A stretch of 64,000 nucleotides of DNA from BP-133 sp040756995 (lineage in GTDB: Bacteria > Actinomycetota > Acidimicrobiia > IMCC26256 > BP-133), in assembly GCA_040756995.1 (NCBI GenBank), contig JBFLYK010000002.1, positions 62,001 through 126,000 on the forward strand, in the 5' to 3' direction. Each line of letters opens with the position of its first letter. Position 1 is the first letter of the stretch. The position numbers and the translations under genes are program-made. The notes under the pieces are model-generated. The model was not told where the DNA came from and made no database searches. It saw only the letters and a program-made list of their open reading frames with translations. Below, piece by piece: positions 34,179 through 43,623 of this stretch.

Positions 34179-35033
34179 TCAGGCCGGGGCGGCGAGCGGC
34201 TCGGCGAGCAACGCCGCATAGGTGTCGAGGAACTGCTCGAACCGGGAGGCCGAGTCGAGCGGCGGCCGGACGACCACCCGGGACGCCCCCATCGCCACGA
34301 ACTCGGCCACCCGGTCGGGCGGAGTGCGCTCGAGGCAGAACACGGTCACCTCGATCGCCGCCGGGTCCCGGCCGACCTCCTTCGCCCGCTGGTGCAGCAC
34401 GGCGATGCGCTCGGCCAGTTCACCGGGATGGGCCAGCGACAGCGGCAACCAGCCGTCGGCGTGGCGGACGACGAGCTCCGACGGCTGGATCGTCCCCAGC
34501 AGGACGGGAGGATGGGGCCGCTGGACGGGCTTGGGCCACGACCAGATCCGCTCGAAGGTGACCCACTGGCCGGAGAACGACGCCTCGTCCTGCGTCCAGA
34601 TGGCCTTCATGGCCGCCACGTGCTCCAGCGCCCGGCGCCAACGGGTGGCGTGGTCGACGCCGTGGTTCTCGATCTCCTCCTTGATCCAGCCGGCCCCCAC
34701 GCCGAAGAGGAACCGCCCGCCCGAGAGGTGATCGAGCGTGGCGATCTGCTTGGCCAGCGTGATCGGGTGGTGGTGGGCGGCCAGCGCCACGCCCGTCCCC
34801 AGCCGCAGCCGGCTGGTGACGGTGGCGGCGGCGGCCGCGGCCACGAACGGGTCGAGCAGCCGGCGGTAGGAGGGCGGGATGTCGCCCCCGATCGGCGGGA
34901 CGGAGTCGCGGACGGCCGGGATGTGGGTGTGTTCGGGGAACCACAGCGACTCGACGCCCGCCGCCTCCGCCGCTCGGGCGACGTCGACGACTGAGAGCGA
35001 CTCGTCGGTGAAGAAGCCGAGGAGCCCGATCAC
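34179..35033 (-). CDS. LLM-class F420-dependent oxidoreductase
   Basis: 284 residues, luciferase-like barrel: GVESLWFPEHTHIPAVRDS, LGTGVALAAHHHPITLAKQI, TLDHLSGGRFLFGVGAGWIK. This subgroup (F420-dependent, TIGR03619-like) is typical of actinobacteria. GTG 35033 overlaps the stop of the carotenoid oxygenase (GTGA). It likely reduces or oxidises an enone, aldehyde or alcohol produced by the upstream oxygenase. Confidence 0.85.
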   Translation of the reverse strand: MIGLLGFFTDESLSVVDVARAAEAAGVESLWFPEHTHIPAVRDSVPPIGGDIPPSYRRLLDPFVAAAAAATVTSRLRLGTGVALAAHHHPITLAKQIATLDHLSGGRFLFGVGAGWIKEEIENHGVDHATRWRRALEHVAAMKAIWTQDEASFSGQWVTFERIWSWPKPVQRPHPPVLLGTIQPSELVVRHADGWLPLSLAHPGELAERIAVLHQRAKEVGRDPAAIEVTVFCLERTPPDRVAEFVAMGASRVVVRPPLDSASRFEQFLDTYAALLAEPLAAPA

Positions 35034-36523
35034 CCGAACGACATCCAGTGGCCGTGGGGCGTCCAGCCGATCTGGAACGGAAGCTCGATGCGGCACACCG
35101 GCCCGGCACCGATGGCCTCGGTGTCGAAGATGAGGAACTCCGACGACCCGGCGCCGAAGTGGCACACCGGCACGATGAGGAAGCCGTCGCCTTCCGGGGC
35201 GGTGGGGGAGCGGGGGGCGAAGGTCGCCTCGAACACCGCGGTGTGCGGATCTCCGGCGATGCGACAGCGCTCCTCGGCGCCGGTGCGGACGTTGCGGCGG
35301 GCCAGGCTGTCGAGCCGGAAGCTCGGGTCGTCGGCGGTGCCGGTGTTCTCGCCCGAGATGAGGAACCCCCACTGGTAGGGACGCCCGTAGTGGCGCTCGT
35401 CGACCTTGGGCAGTTCGCACGGCCGGTCGTCGAGCCGCTCGGTCTTGACCCGCCCGCTTCCGAGGTCGACCGTCCAGCGCCCGAACGAGCACGTGGCCAG
35501 TTTGAAGAACGGGACGAACGGGTCGCCGGGAGCGAAGCGGTCCTCGAACTGGAACGGCGGCCGGTCGAAGATCGGTCCGTCGAGCTGAATCGAATCACCG
35601 ACCTGATTGGCCGACAGCGTGTGCATCACGTACTCGGCCGGGAAGTCGGCGCCCACCCACCGCACGTCGCCGTCGAGGTCGTCGCGCCGCACCAGCGCCA
35701 GGGTGACCGGCAGCTCCGGATCCCAATCCCAGATGGGCAGGCCGTCGGCGATCCGCTTGCGATCGACATGGAACGGCATGAACGGCAACACCACGTAGTC
35801 CTCGGTCAGCCACATGTCGTGGGCCACGGTGGCGTAGGGCGCGTCCCACAGGTCGCGGGAGCGCACCGCTCCGTCGGGGGCGACCCAGTGCAGCGTGAGA
35901 TAGGGCTCGCTGTCCCGGTAGGCCCAGCCGTAGAGCTCGCCGGTGCCGGCGTCCCACTTCGGGTGGGCGGTGAAGGCGGCGTCGCCGAAGCAGGCCGGCG
36001 GGACGATGCCCGGGGACAGCTTGGTCGACCAGGGGACGACGCCCTTGGTCTCCAAGGTGATCGGATCGAGCGCCACCGGGGGGCTGCCCTGCTCACCGAG
36101 GGCCAGGACCTCGCCGGCGAAGGGAACGACGTTGACGGCGTTGGTGCCCTGCGGCACGCCGGTGGTGAACTCGTCCCGCACGACCTCGCCCAGCGCCCAC
36201 GACCGCCAGTCGCCGAAGTCGCAGTCGCTCCATTCGAACAGGGCCCGTCCGGCCCGTTCCTCGGCCACGTACTTCGGCGTGCGGACCCACCGGTTGCGGA
36301 AGTCGGCCCGTCCCTCCCGGAAGACGAGCGCCTGGACCATGCCGTCCATGCCGAACGGGGTGTCGAAGCCCTGCTTCGACGGACGCTTCCACGTCGGGCC
36401 GTTGCGGTAGAACCCACCGTTGATTTCCCGGGGGATCGCGCCCTCGGAGACGACACAGTCCTCGACGGTCGCCTCGAACCGCATGGGCTTGAACGGGCCG
36501 CGCAGGCCCTTCGGAACGCTCAC
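35030..36523 (-). CDS. Carotenoid oxygenase (RPE65/CCD) family protein
   Basis: 497 residues, seven-bladed propeller family. The four iron-binding His are visible in FTAHPKWD, TVAHDMWL, YVMHTLSA and the C-terminal WTPHGHWMS. FYRNGPTWKRP and FGMDGMVQAL match the N-terminal blocks. It cleaves a conjugated double bond with O2, in carotenoids/apocarotenoids or stilbene-like compounds. GTG 36523 has a G-rich ribosome site. It is the first gene of the operon 36523 to 32982. No carotenoid-synthesis gene is present in the window, so the substrate may be imported. Confidence 0.88.
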   Translation of the reverse strand: MSVPKGLRGPFKPMRFEATVEDCVVSEGAIPREINGGFYRNGPTWKRPSKQGFDTPFGMDGMVQALVFREGRADFRNRWVRTPKYVAEERAGRALFEWSDCDFGDWRSWALGEVVRDEFTTGVPQGTNAVNVVPFAGEVLALGEQGSPPVALDPITLETKGVVPWSTKLSPGIVPPACFGDAAFTAHPKWDAGTGELYGWAYRDSEPYLTLHWVAPDGAVRSRDLWDAPYATVAHDMWLTEDYVVLPFMPFHVDRKRIADGLPIWDWDPELPVTLALVRRDDLDGDVRWVGADFPAEYVMHTLSANQVGDSIQLDGPIFDRPPFQFEDRFAPGDPFVPFFKLATCSFGRWTVDLGSGRVKTERLDDRPCELPKVDERHYGRPYQWGFLISGENTGTADDPSFRLDSLARRNVRTGAEERCRIAGDPHTAVFEATFAPRSPTAPEGDGFLIVPVCHFGAGSSEFLIFDTEAIGAGPVCRIELPFQIGWTPHGHWMSFG

Positions 36524-36566
36524 GTCGCCCTCCCCCCTCGGAGCGAGAGAGTAATCCCCGGACGCC

Positions 36567-37760
36567 TCACGTCAGCAAGGTCTCCGGGCCGACGCCGAGC
36601 AGCAGCCGGCCGGCGTCGCGGTAGGTGTTGAAGTCGGTGAAGACGTGCTGCTCTCCGGCGCTCAGGTCGCGGTAGCAGCGCTGCAGGACGGAACCGTTGC
36701 GCAGCCCGATGCTGCCCGAGAAGCGGAAGGCGGCGGCGGCCACCTCGAGGGCCGCCTCGGCGGTGTGGGTGGTGGCCAGCCGGGCCATGGCCCGGACCTG
36801 CGGGGTGACGGCGTCAGCCACCGCCGCCGCCTCGAGCGCCTCGATGGCGGCCAGCGAGAAGTTCCGGGCCGCGGCGAGCTGGCCCTCGGCCCGGGCGTAG
36901 GTCGCCTGGAAGAGCGGATCGTCGATCAGGTTCGCCCGTCCGAGCCGGCGCTTGGTCGTGGCCACGGTGGCCAGTTCGTCGAGGGCCCGGCGGGCGACGC
37001 CGGTGGCGAAGGCGCAGTGCCCGATGCAGGTGAGGCCGGCCAGGCCCATCCGGAAACGGGGATGGCCCCGCCGGGGTGTGGCGGTGAACAGCGGGAACGT
37101 GAACGCCTCGGGTACGACCTGCGGCGGAACCCGGTAGTCGACGCTGCCCGTCCCGATGAGACCGATGACGTCCCAGTTGCCGAGCAGCTCGACCGAGGCG
37201 GCGGGCAGGATCCCCACGATGACGCTGGGCAGCCCGTTGTCGAGCATGACGGTCTCGCCGTCGCGCAGCTCCCGGAACCCGCCGTAGAACCAGCTGGAGT
37301 GGACGCCGCCGCTGGCGAAGCCGAACTGTCCCTCGACGCGCCAGCCACCATCGGCCGACGTGGCCGTGCCCAGCGGCGCGACCTGGCCGGCGGCCACCGC
37401 CCGGGGATCGGCCAGCACCGCCGCCGCGCCCTCGTCGGGCAGGAACGCCCCGGCCACCGCCAGGTAGATCGCTCCGGCCATGAACGACCAGCCGGTGGCG
37501 CCGTCGGCCCGGGACGCCTCCTCGATGATCTCGTAGGCCTCCCGGACCCCCAGCTCGAACCCGCCGAGGCAGGCCGGCGCCAGGATGCGGAACAGCGACC
37601 GGTCGTGGAGGGCCTCGACGACCTCGGAGCACAGCGTCACGCCCGCCTCGTTGCGGGCCGCGCTCGCCTCGATCAGCGGAGCGAGATCGCGCATGTCCCC
37701 GAGCAGGTCGGGCTCGACGGCGAGGCCGTCGACCTCCAAGGCGGTAGTGGCGGCGGGCAT
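36567..37760 (-). CDS. Acyl-CoA dehydrogenase-like flavoprotein
   Basis: About 397 residues with the acyl-CoA dehydrogenase fold (FRILAPACLGGFELGVREAY, ASRADGATGWSFMAGAIYL, GNWDVIGLIGTGSVDYRV). Like the 20753 protein it lies nearer the HsaA/HpaB-like monooxygenase branch than true dehydrogenases. ATG 37760 faces the acyl-CoA ligase gene across 55 bases with an AAGTA/TACTT inverted repeat, so the two divergent units are probably co-regulated. The upstream neighbour on this strand stops before its own start region at 36523, so it may be followed by the oxygenase operon. Confidence 0.82.
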   Translation of the reverse strand: MPAATTALEVDGLAVEPDLLGDMRDLAPLIEASAARNEAGVTLCSEVVEALHDRSLFRILAPACLGGFELGVREAYEIIEEASRADGATGWSFMAGAIYLAVAGAFLPDEGAAAVLADPRAVAAGQVAPLGTATSADGGWRVEGQFGFASGGVHSSWFYGGFRELRDGETVMLDNGLPSVIVGILPAASVELLGNWDVIGLIGTGSVDYRVPPQVVPEAFTFPLFTATPRRGHPRFRMGLAGLTCIGHCAFATGVARRALDELATVATTKRRLGRANLIDDPLFQATYARAEGQLAAARNFSLAAIEALEAAAVADAVTPQVRAMARLATTHTAEAALEVAAAAFRFSGSIGLRNGSVLQRCYRDLSAGEQHVFTDFNTYRDAGRLLLGVGPETLLT

Positions 37761-37767
37761 GGCTAGT

Positions 37768-37782
37768 AAGTAAACACTACTT
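37768..37782. promoter_or_regulatory. TetR-type operator candidate between divergent acyl-CoA genes
   Basis: AAGTA, five bases AACAC, TACTT: perfect 5-base arms within AGTAAGTAAACACTACTT. It is the AT-rich core of the 55-base gap. Related sites lie at 49109, 49976 and 58438. Confidence 0.5.
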
Positions 37783-37815
37783 TTCTTAAGAACGGCAAGC
37801 GACTACCGTGACGCC

Positions 37816-39402
37816 ATGCGCGACAAGCAAGTTCGCCGGTCCGTTCCCGAGGTGCTGGCGCAGCGGGCGGCCGACCAGCCCGGCAAGCTGCTCGTGTCCT
37901 GCGGTGGCGTGGACCGGACCTACGGCGAGATGGCCGCCGTTGCCGAACACCGGGCCGGAGCACTGGCGGCGCTGGGTGTCGGGGTCGGCGACCGGGTGGC
38001 ACTGCTCACCGCCAACCGGATCGAGATGGTCGAATTGTTCTTCGCCTGCGCCCGGCTCGGAGCGGTCCAGGTACCGATCAACACCTTCCTCAAAGGGGAG
38101 TTCCTCCGCTACCAGCTGGCCGACTGCGGGGCGGAGACCGTGGTGGTCGATGCTCCCGGGCTGGCCGCCGTGACGCCGTTGCTCGACCGGTTGCCGGCCG
38201 TCCGGCGGATCATCGCCCTCGACGAGGCCGACGGCGAGGTGGTGCCGTACCAGGAGCTCGTCGCCGAACCGGGCCGGGATCTCGCCGTCCCCCGACCAGA
38301 CGATCTTGCCTCCATCATCTACACGTCGGGCACGACCGGGCTGCCCAAGGGCTGCATGATCACCCAGGGGTACTTCGTCCACATCGGCAACGCCTGGCGC
38401 GGCGCCTGCGACCTGAGCCCCGACGACGTCGTCTTCACCGCCTTTCCGTTCTTCCACTTGAGCGGCCAGGCGTTGGCGCTCATGGCCTGCCTCACCGGCG
38501 GATTGAGCCTCTTCCTCGAGCCGGCCTTCTCGGCGACCGCGTTCATGCCCCGGGCCCGGGAGGTCGGCGCCACCGTCACCATGGGCGTGGGTGCCATGGC
38601 CCTGGCCGTGCTGGCCACACCCCTGACCCCGGAGGACCACGACCACCGCATCCGCTACTCGATGTGGATCCCCCTTCCGCCGGCCAAACAGCTCGAGCTC
38701 GAGGAGCGCTTCGGCGCGCCGGTCAACGCCGAGGGGTTCGGGCAGACGGAATGCGCGCCGGTGACGTTCAACCGCCTGTCGGGCCAGCGCCGCCGGGAGA
38801 CGGCCGGCCTGCCCGCACCGTGGCTCGACGTCCGCATCGTCGACGACGACGACGTCGAGGTGCCCCGGGGCGAGGTCGGCGAGATCGTCGTGCGGCCGCT
38901 GGAGCCGGACTCGCTGTTCAGCGGCTACTGGGGCCGGCCGGAGGAGACCCTTCAGACCTTCCGGAACCTGTGGCACCACACCGGTGACTACGGGAGGATG
39001 GACGAGGAGGGTTTCGTCTCGTTCGTCGACCGCAAGAAGGACGCCCTCCGGCGGCGAGGGGAGAACGTGTCGTCGATGGAACTGGAGCAGGCGATCCTGC
39101 GCCACCCCAAGGTGGCCGAGGTGGCGGTGCACGCCGTGCCGTCGGCGGCGACGGAGGACGACATCAAGGCCTGCATCGTCCTCATCCCGGAGGCGGCGAC
39201 GACGCCCGAGGAGCTGTTCGCCCACTTCGAGAAGGAGCTGCCGTACTTCGCCGTGCCCCGCTACGTCGAGCTGCTCCCGGCGCTGCCGAAGAATGCCATC
39301 GGGCGGGTACTCAAGCACGAGCTGCGGGACAGCGGCGTCACCCCCGCCACCTGGGACCTCGAGGCGCTCGGCCTCACCGTCGCCCGGGACGCCCGGAGGT
39401 GA
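37816..39402 (+). CDS. Acyl-CoA ligase (class I adenylate-forming enzyme)
   Basis: 528 residues. The P-loop-like motif is IIYTSGTTGLPKGCMIT, motif A8/hinge is HTGDYGRMDEEGFVSFVDRK, and the catalytic lysine region is LPKNAIGRVLKHELR. Sequence trends (AEGFGQTECAPVTFN, RRRGENVSSMELEQAI) fit the CaiC/crotonobetaine-CoA-ligase-like group. It activates a carboxylic acid as CoA thioester using ATP. ATG 37816 is used; its stop overlaps the enoyl-CoA hydratase start (GTGA), giving a ligase-hydratase-cyclase operon. Confidence 0.9.
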   Translation: MRDKQVRRSVPEVLAQRAADQPGKLLVSCGGVDRTYGEMAAVAEHRAGALAALGVGVGDRVALLTANRIEMVELFFACARLGAVQVPINTFLKGEFLRYQLADCGAETVVVDAPGLAAVTPLLDRLPAVRRIIALDEADGEVVPYQELVAEPGRDLAVPRPDDLASIIYTSGTTGLPKGCMITQGYFVHIGNAWRGACDLSPDDVVFTAFPFFHLSGQALALMACLTGGLSLFLEPAFSATAFMPRAREVGATVTMGVGAMALAVLATPLTPEDHDHRIRYSMWIPLPPAKQLELEERFGAPVNAEGFGQTECAPVTFNRLSGQRRRETAGLPAPWLDVRIVDDDDVEVPRGEVGEIVVRPLEPDSLFSGYWGRPEETLQTFRNLWHHTGDYGRMDEEGFVSFVDRKKDALRRRGENVSSMELEQAILRHPKVAEVAVHAVPSAATEDDIKACIVLIPEAATTPEELFAHFEKELPYFAVPRYVELLPALPKNAIGRVLKHELRDSGVTPATWDLEALGLTVARDARR

Positions 39403-40241
39403 GTGACGTCGACCTGCGCATCGACGGCGGCGTCGCCACGCTGACGATGACGCCGTCGGGCGAGCACAACACGGTCGGCGGCACGTTGCTCAAGGATCTG
39501 CTGGAGGCGGCGGGGGAGCTGGAGCGCGACGACGCCGTGCGGGCGGTGGTGACCGCCGCCTCGGGGCCGATCTGGTGCGCCTCGGCCCACTTCGACGATC
39601 TGGAGCGCTTCCTCGGCTCGTCGGCCGACGAGATGCTCCACAACCCGGAATTCGCCGGGCACAAAGGCGTCCCACCGCTGTCGGGGCAGGGGCGGCGCTT
39701 CGACCGGCTCGGCATGGGTCACTGGGTCCTCGGCTGGCTCCGGCTCCAGAAGCCCACCATCGCCGCCCTGACCGGTTCGGTGGCCGGCGGCGGCCTGGCC
39801 CTGGCCCTGATGCACGACTTCCGCATCGCGTCGGAGGACGCCCGCTTCCAGACCGCCTTCCTGTCGGTGGGGGTCGGCCCGGAGATGGCGCTCAGCTGGT
39901 TCCTGCCCCGCGTCGTCGGCCTGCCGGCGGCGACCGAGATGCTGCTGTGCGACCGGCGGCTCAAGGCTCCCGAGGCGTTGCGCCGCAACCTGGTCCATGA
40001 GGTCGTCCCGGCCGGCGACGTCGTCTCCCGGGCGCAGGCGCTGGCCGAAGAGCTGGCCGCCAAGGCGCCGCTCGGCGTACGGGCCCACGTCCGGGCGCTG
40101 CGGGCCTCGCTCGACAGTTCGCTCGTCGATCAGCTGCAGCTGGAGTGGGACAACCAGCGCATCACCCTGGCCAGCGACGACGCCCGGGCCGCGGTGCAGG
40201 CCTTGAAGGACGGGTCGGTTCCCAAGTTCCTCGGACGCTGA
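39399..40241 (+). CDS. Enoyl-CoA hydratase/isomerase family protein
   Basis: 280 residues, crotonase fold: VATLTMTPSGEHNTVGGTLL, oxyanion-hole segment ASGPIWCASAHFDDL, KPTIAALTGSVAGGGLALAL. The second acid of classical hydratases is not obvious (FLSVGVGPEMALSWFLPRVV), so isomerase or C-C cleavage activity is possible. GTG 39399 overlaps the ligase stop. It acts on CoA thioesters in the cytoplasm, probably downstream of the ligase. Confidence 0.85.
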   Translation: MSDVDLRIDGGVATLTMTPSGEHNTVGGTLLKDLLEAAGELERDDAVRAVVTAASGPIWCASAHFDDLERFLGSSADEMLHNPEFAGHKGVPPLSGQGRRFDRLGMGHWVLGWLRLQKPTIAALTGSVAGGGLALALMHDFRIASEDARFQTAFLSVGVGPEMALSWFLPRVVGLPAATEMLLCDRRLKAPEALRRNLVHEVVPAGDVVSRAQALAEELAAKAPLGVRAHVRALRASLDSSLVDQLQLEWDNQRITLASDDARAAVQALKDGSVPKFLGR

Positions 40242-40255
40242 CGGACGGGCGGGCC

Positions 40256-41239
40256 GTGGCAACGTTCGGTGGGCTGACCCCCGGCCGGGGGCCATTCGAT
40301 CTCGACTGGCTGCGCGACGAAGGCAAGCGGCTGTCGAACGCCGGCCGGTGGGGCGAGGCCGACGAGCTCGGCACCTGGAACTGCGTGACGCCGGCCAAGG
40401 TGCGGGAGGCGACCGCCTGCGCCCGGCGGGGCGCGGTGTTCAGCCTGGCGCTGGAGATCGGGCCCGACCTGCCCGAGACACCGGGCCGGGCGCTTCCGCT
40501 GCACTTCCTCACGCTGACCGGGACCGACGTGGTGGCGGCCTCCGGCGACCGGCCGCCGCCCGTGGCGAGCTTCGCCGATGACTGGATCACGATGAACCTG
40601 TCGTGCGCCACCCAGTGGGACGGATTCACCCACGTGTTCTCCGACGGCACGACCTACAACGACACGCCGGCGTCGGCGGTCAGCGCCCGCCGCGGCGCCC
40701 GGCGCAACTCGGTCTCGGCGCTGCGGTCGACGGTCGTGACCCGGGCCGTGCTCCTCGATGTGGCCGCCCTGTCGGGGCGGCCGTGGCTGGAGCCCGGCGA
40801 GGCCGTGACTCCGGCGGTGCTCGACGAGGCGACCGTCCGGGCGGGAGCGCCGGTCGGGCCCGGCGACGTCGTCCTCGTCCGCACCGGCGCCATCGCCCGC
40901 GTCCGGTCGGAGGGTCACTGGGGGGCGTACGCCGGCGCCGGCCCGCAGCCGGGCCTGTCGGTGACCTGCGCCGCCTGGCTGGCCGAACGCGACGTCGCCG
41001 CCGTGGCCACCGACACCTGGGGCGTGGAGGTCATGCCCTACGAGGTGACGGGGACGACGGCGCCCCTCCACCAGCTGCTGCTCTGCCGATGCGGGATCAC
41101 CCTGGGGGAGATGTTCGACCTCGAAGCGCTGGCCGCCGACTGCGCCGCCGACGGCGTCTGCGAGATGCTGTTCGTGGCGCCGCCGCTGCCGATCAGCGGC
41201 GCGGTGAACTCACCGATCAACCCGCTGGCGGTGAAGTGA
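40256..41239 (+). CDS. Cyclase family (kynurenine-formamidase-like) metal hydrolase
   Basis: 327 residues, PF04199-type fold. The motif CATQWDGFTHVFSDGTTYND corresponds to the metal-binding region; WDxxxH replaces the HxGTHxD of formamidases, as in the bacterial QWDG subgroup. TDTWGVEVMPYEVTGTTAP holds the later His/Glu region. It probably hydrolyses or forms a ring amide/lactone. GTG 40256 lies 14 bases after the hydratase stop and is preceded by GGGCGGG. It is convergent with the MATE gene. Confidence 0.75.
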   Translation: MATFGGLTPGRGPFDLDWLRDEGKRLSNAGRWGEADELGTWNCVTPAKVREATACARRGAVFSLALEIGPDLPETPGRALPLHFLTLTGTDVVAASGDRPPPVASFADDWITMNLSCATQWDGFTHVFSDGTTYNDTPASAVSARRGARRNSVSALRSTVVTRAVLLDVAALSGRPWLEPGEAVTPAVLDEATVRAGAPVGPGDVVLVRTGAIARVRSEGHWGAYAGAGPQPGLSVTCAAWLAERDVAAVATDTWGVEVMPYEVTGTTAPLHQLLLCRCGITLGEMFDLEALAADCAADGVCEMLFVAPPLPISGAVNSPINPLAVK

Positions 41240-41257
41240 GCGGCGGCCGCTCCGCGG

Positions 41258-42601
41258 TCACGCCCATCGTGAGCGCCATTGGCTCCGTTCGACCGACCGC
41301 TTGGCCAGGACCAGCTCCACCACCCCGGCCAGCGCGACGGCCAGCCACGCGCCGGCAACCCCGCCCCCGAGCGTGACGACCAGCGCCGTCATGGCCGTCA
41401 TCGCCGCTCCCTCGGCCAGCCCGACCCCCAGGGCGCGGCCGGTGTCGCCCGTCCCGACCAGCGCCGCCAGCCAGAGTTCACCCGGTACGGCGACCACCAT
41501 GGCCAGGGCCACGATGCGGACGGCCAGGGCGGTGCCGGTCGGGTGCCCGCCCTCCGTGTCGAAGATGACCAGTAGGGCATCGGGAACCAGCAGCCCGAGG
41601 GCGAGGAACGGCAGGGTCAGCAGGTAGACGCGACGCGCCAGATGACGAACGGCATCGGGAACGGCGGTGGCCTCCCGGCGCCCGACCAGCCGGCTGGTCA
41701 GGGAACACGTCGTCTCACCGAAGCCGGCGACCGGGATGCTGAACGCCGCGTAGCAGGCGTACACGATGCTGGAGGCGGCCAGCGCCTCCTCGCCCAGACG
41801 GCCTATCAGCAGGAAGAAGAGCAGCCAGCGGACGGTGTCGAGCGCCTCCTCCAGCGAAACCGGCCAGGCCAGCCGCACCAGAGATCGCGCCGTCCCGGGC
41901 TTCCAGCGCTCCGGTGCCGGCAGTGCGAGATGCAACCGGCGGACGGCATAGGCGGCGAGGACGACGAACGCTGTGACCTCGGCCAGTACGGAGCCGAGGG
42001 CGGCACCTTCGATCCCGAGGGCCGGCGCCGGCCCCAGGCCGAAAATGAGCAGGGAACTGGCGAAGAGGTTCGTCACACCGAGGACGACCGTCGCTCCGAG
42101 AATGATCTGAGTCCGGCCGAGTCCCACGCACAACGCGCCCAACCCCAGGGAGGCGGCTTCGAAGACGATCCCGAAGGCGGCGATGCGGAGAAAGGCCGTG
42201 AGCTGTGAGGCCACCTCGGCTTCGTCGGTCAGGAGGCCGCTGAGTGCTCCGGCACCGAGCGAGATCGCGGCGAGGGCCCCGAGCGACGCCAGGCCGATGA
42301 GCAGGAACCCCTGGAGGAACACCCGCCGCAGGTCCGACGGCCGTTCCTCACCGGCACGGCGGGCAACGGCGATCTGGACGGCTTCCACCAGTCCGAGGGC
42401 GGGGACCATGGCCAGCGCGAGCACGACGTCGCCGACCGCCACTGCAGCCAACTCGGCACTTCCGACCCGGGCGAGGAGCACGGTGTCCGTGACATGGACG
42501 ACGACCTCACCGAGCTCGGCGAACACCAAGGGCAGCGAGACGGCCCACACGGAGCCGAGGACCAGCCGCGGCCCGCCGCTCCGGACGGGCTTCGACATCA
42601 C
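41258..42601 (-). CDS. MATE family efflux transporter
   Basis: 447 residues with twelve spans in two homologous halves; ADLGEV-like start (VFAELGEVVVHVTDTVLLAR), QIAVARRAGEERP in the first half, VSLEEALDTVRWLLFFLLIG in the second. MATE proteins export cationic or amphipathic small molecules using Na+ or H+ gradients; members of the wider MOP superfamily flip lipid-linked products. GTG 42601 or ATG 42598. It begins seven bases after the deiminase-fold gene stop and is the last gene of the three-gene operon 44367 to 41258, so it likely exports that pathway's product. Confidence 0.85.
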   Translation of the reverse strand: MMSKPVRSGGPRLVLGSVWAVSLPLVFAELGEVVVHVTDTVLLARVGSAELAAVAVGDVVLALAMVPALGLVEAVQIAVARRAGEERPSDLRRVFLQGFLLIGLASLGALAAISLGAGALSGLLTDEAEVASQLTAFLRIAAFGIVFEAASLGLGALCVGLGRTQIILGATVVLGVTNLFASSLLIFGLGPAPALGIEGAALGSVLAEVTAFVVLAAYAVRRLHLALPAPERWKPGTARSLVRLAWPVSLEEALDTVRWLLFFLLIGRLGEEALAASSIVYACYAAFSIPVAGFGETTCSLTSRLVGRREATAVPDAVRHLARRVYLLTLPFLALGLLVPDALLVIFDTEGGHPTGTALAVRIVALAMVVAVPGELWLAALVGTGDTGRALGVGLAEGAAMTAMTALVVTLGGGVAGAWLAVALAGVVELVLAKRSVERSQWRSRWA

Positions 42602-42608
42602 GGCACAT

Positions 42609-43622
42609 TCACAGGAGCCGGAAGCCGTAGGAGTGACGGTTGAGATGCATGACCATGCAGGAGAGCAGCGCTCCGCTCTTCATGTATTCGCTCAGGTTGA
42701 AGTAGGTGACTTCGAAGGCGTGCTGAACGGCGATCTCTTCCAGCCGGTGGTTCTTGTGCACCTCGAGCGTGTACTCGTCCGTTCCCCGCTTTAGGTCGTG
42801 GAGGTTCGAGGCGTTGAGGATGACGTTGGCGAGACGGACCGAGTTGCAGATCCCCTGGTAGCAGTCGTCCACCGAGACGTCGACGATCTCGGTTTCCCCC
42901 TCCAGTGCGGCCAACTCGTCTTCGCCGTACATCTCCGTGCAGACGAGAGTGGTCTCCCGGGTGAGGGGAAAGACGGTGCAGTCAAGGTGGTAGAGATAGG
43001 GATCGGTGAGCTCCAGCCGGACGACCTTCATGTCGAAGGTCCGCTCCATCCAGTCGTACGTCTCACGCTGCGACCGCAACCCATGCCCGCCGGCGTAGAC
43101 GTCGTCGTGGAGATGTTTGAGGTCGGCCTCCCCTTCGAACCTGGTCGCCGGGAGGACAACCCGGTAGCCCATCTCCTCGAAGAACCGGGCACCGACGGCC
43201 GTCTCACCGAGGCGGGGCTCGGACGTGAAGTTCGACAGCACGACGGTGTCGCGGGTCCCGAGGTGATCGGGCACGATCCCGAGGTTGGCGGTGTACACCA
43301 AATCCTGGAGCCCGCAGTGGCGGGGCGTGGGCATCAGGTAGACGACAGCCCCGGCGGCCAGGTACGAGTACAGGTCGCAGAACTGGCTCATCGCCCGCTT
43401 GTGGTCGGGCTCCCGATCCGCGGGATCGAGCTCGAGCATCCAGGCATTGTTGGCCACATCGGTTGAGAACGAGAACGGGAAGTTCAAGAGAAACGCCGGC
43501 CGGGGCAGCTGGGTCGGGTTCCACGGGCGCTCGGTCAGATCGAGCTCGAGTGACGTGTCGGGTGCGGGGGCTGCGGCGGCGACGGCGAGGGATGACGGTG
43601 CGGGCGGTGTCTCGAGCATCAC
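42609..43622 (-). CDS. Arginine deiminase / amidinotransferase-fold enzyme
   Basis: About 337 residues with the full catalytic set of the guanidine-modifying (GME) superfamily: Asp in LQDLVYTAN (about 107), Glu in FEGEADLK (165), His in YHLDCTVF (212) and the nucleophilic Cys in GALLSCMVMHLN (322). Overall it resembles DDAH and amidinotransferases more than true arginine deiminases. Reactions could be hydrolysis of a free or peptidyl guanidine (Arg to citrulline) or amidino transfer. GTG 43622 or ATG 43619 sits within the stop region of the decarboxylase gene, so the two are translationally coupled. Partner genes are PSD upstream and MATE downstream. Confidence 0.8.
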   Translation of the reverse strand: MMLETPPAPSSLAVAAAAPAPDTSLELDLTERPWNPTQLPRPAFLLNFPFSFSTDVANNAWMLELDPADREPDHKRAMSQFCDLYSYLAAGAVVYLMPTPRHCGLQDLVYTANLGIVPDHLGTRDTVVLSNFTSEPRLGETAVGARFFEEMGYRVVLPATRFEGEADLKHLHDDVYAGGHGLRSQRETYDWMERTFDMKVVRLELTDPYLYHLDCTVFPLTRETTLVCTEMYGEDELAALEGETEIVDVSVDDCYQGICNSVRLANVILNASNLHDLKRGTDEYTLEVHKNHRLEEIAVQHAFEVTYFNLSEYMKSGALLSCMVMHLNRHSYGFRLL

Positions 43623-43623
43623 T

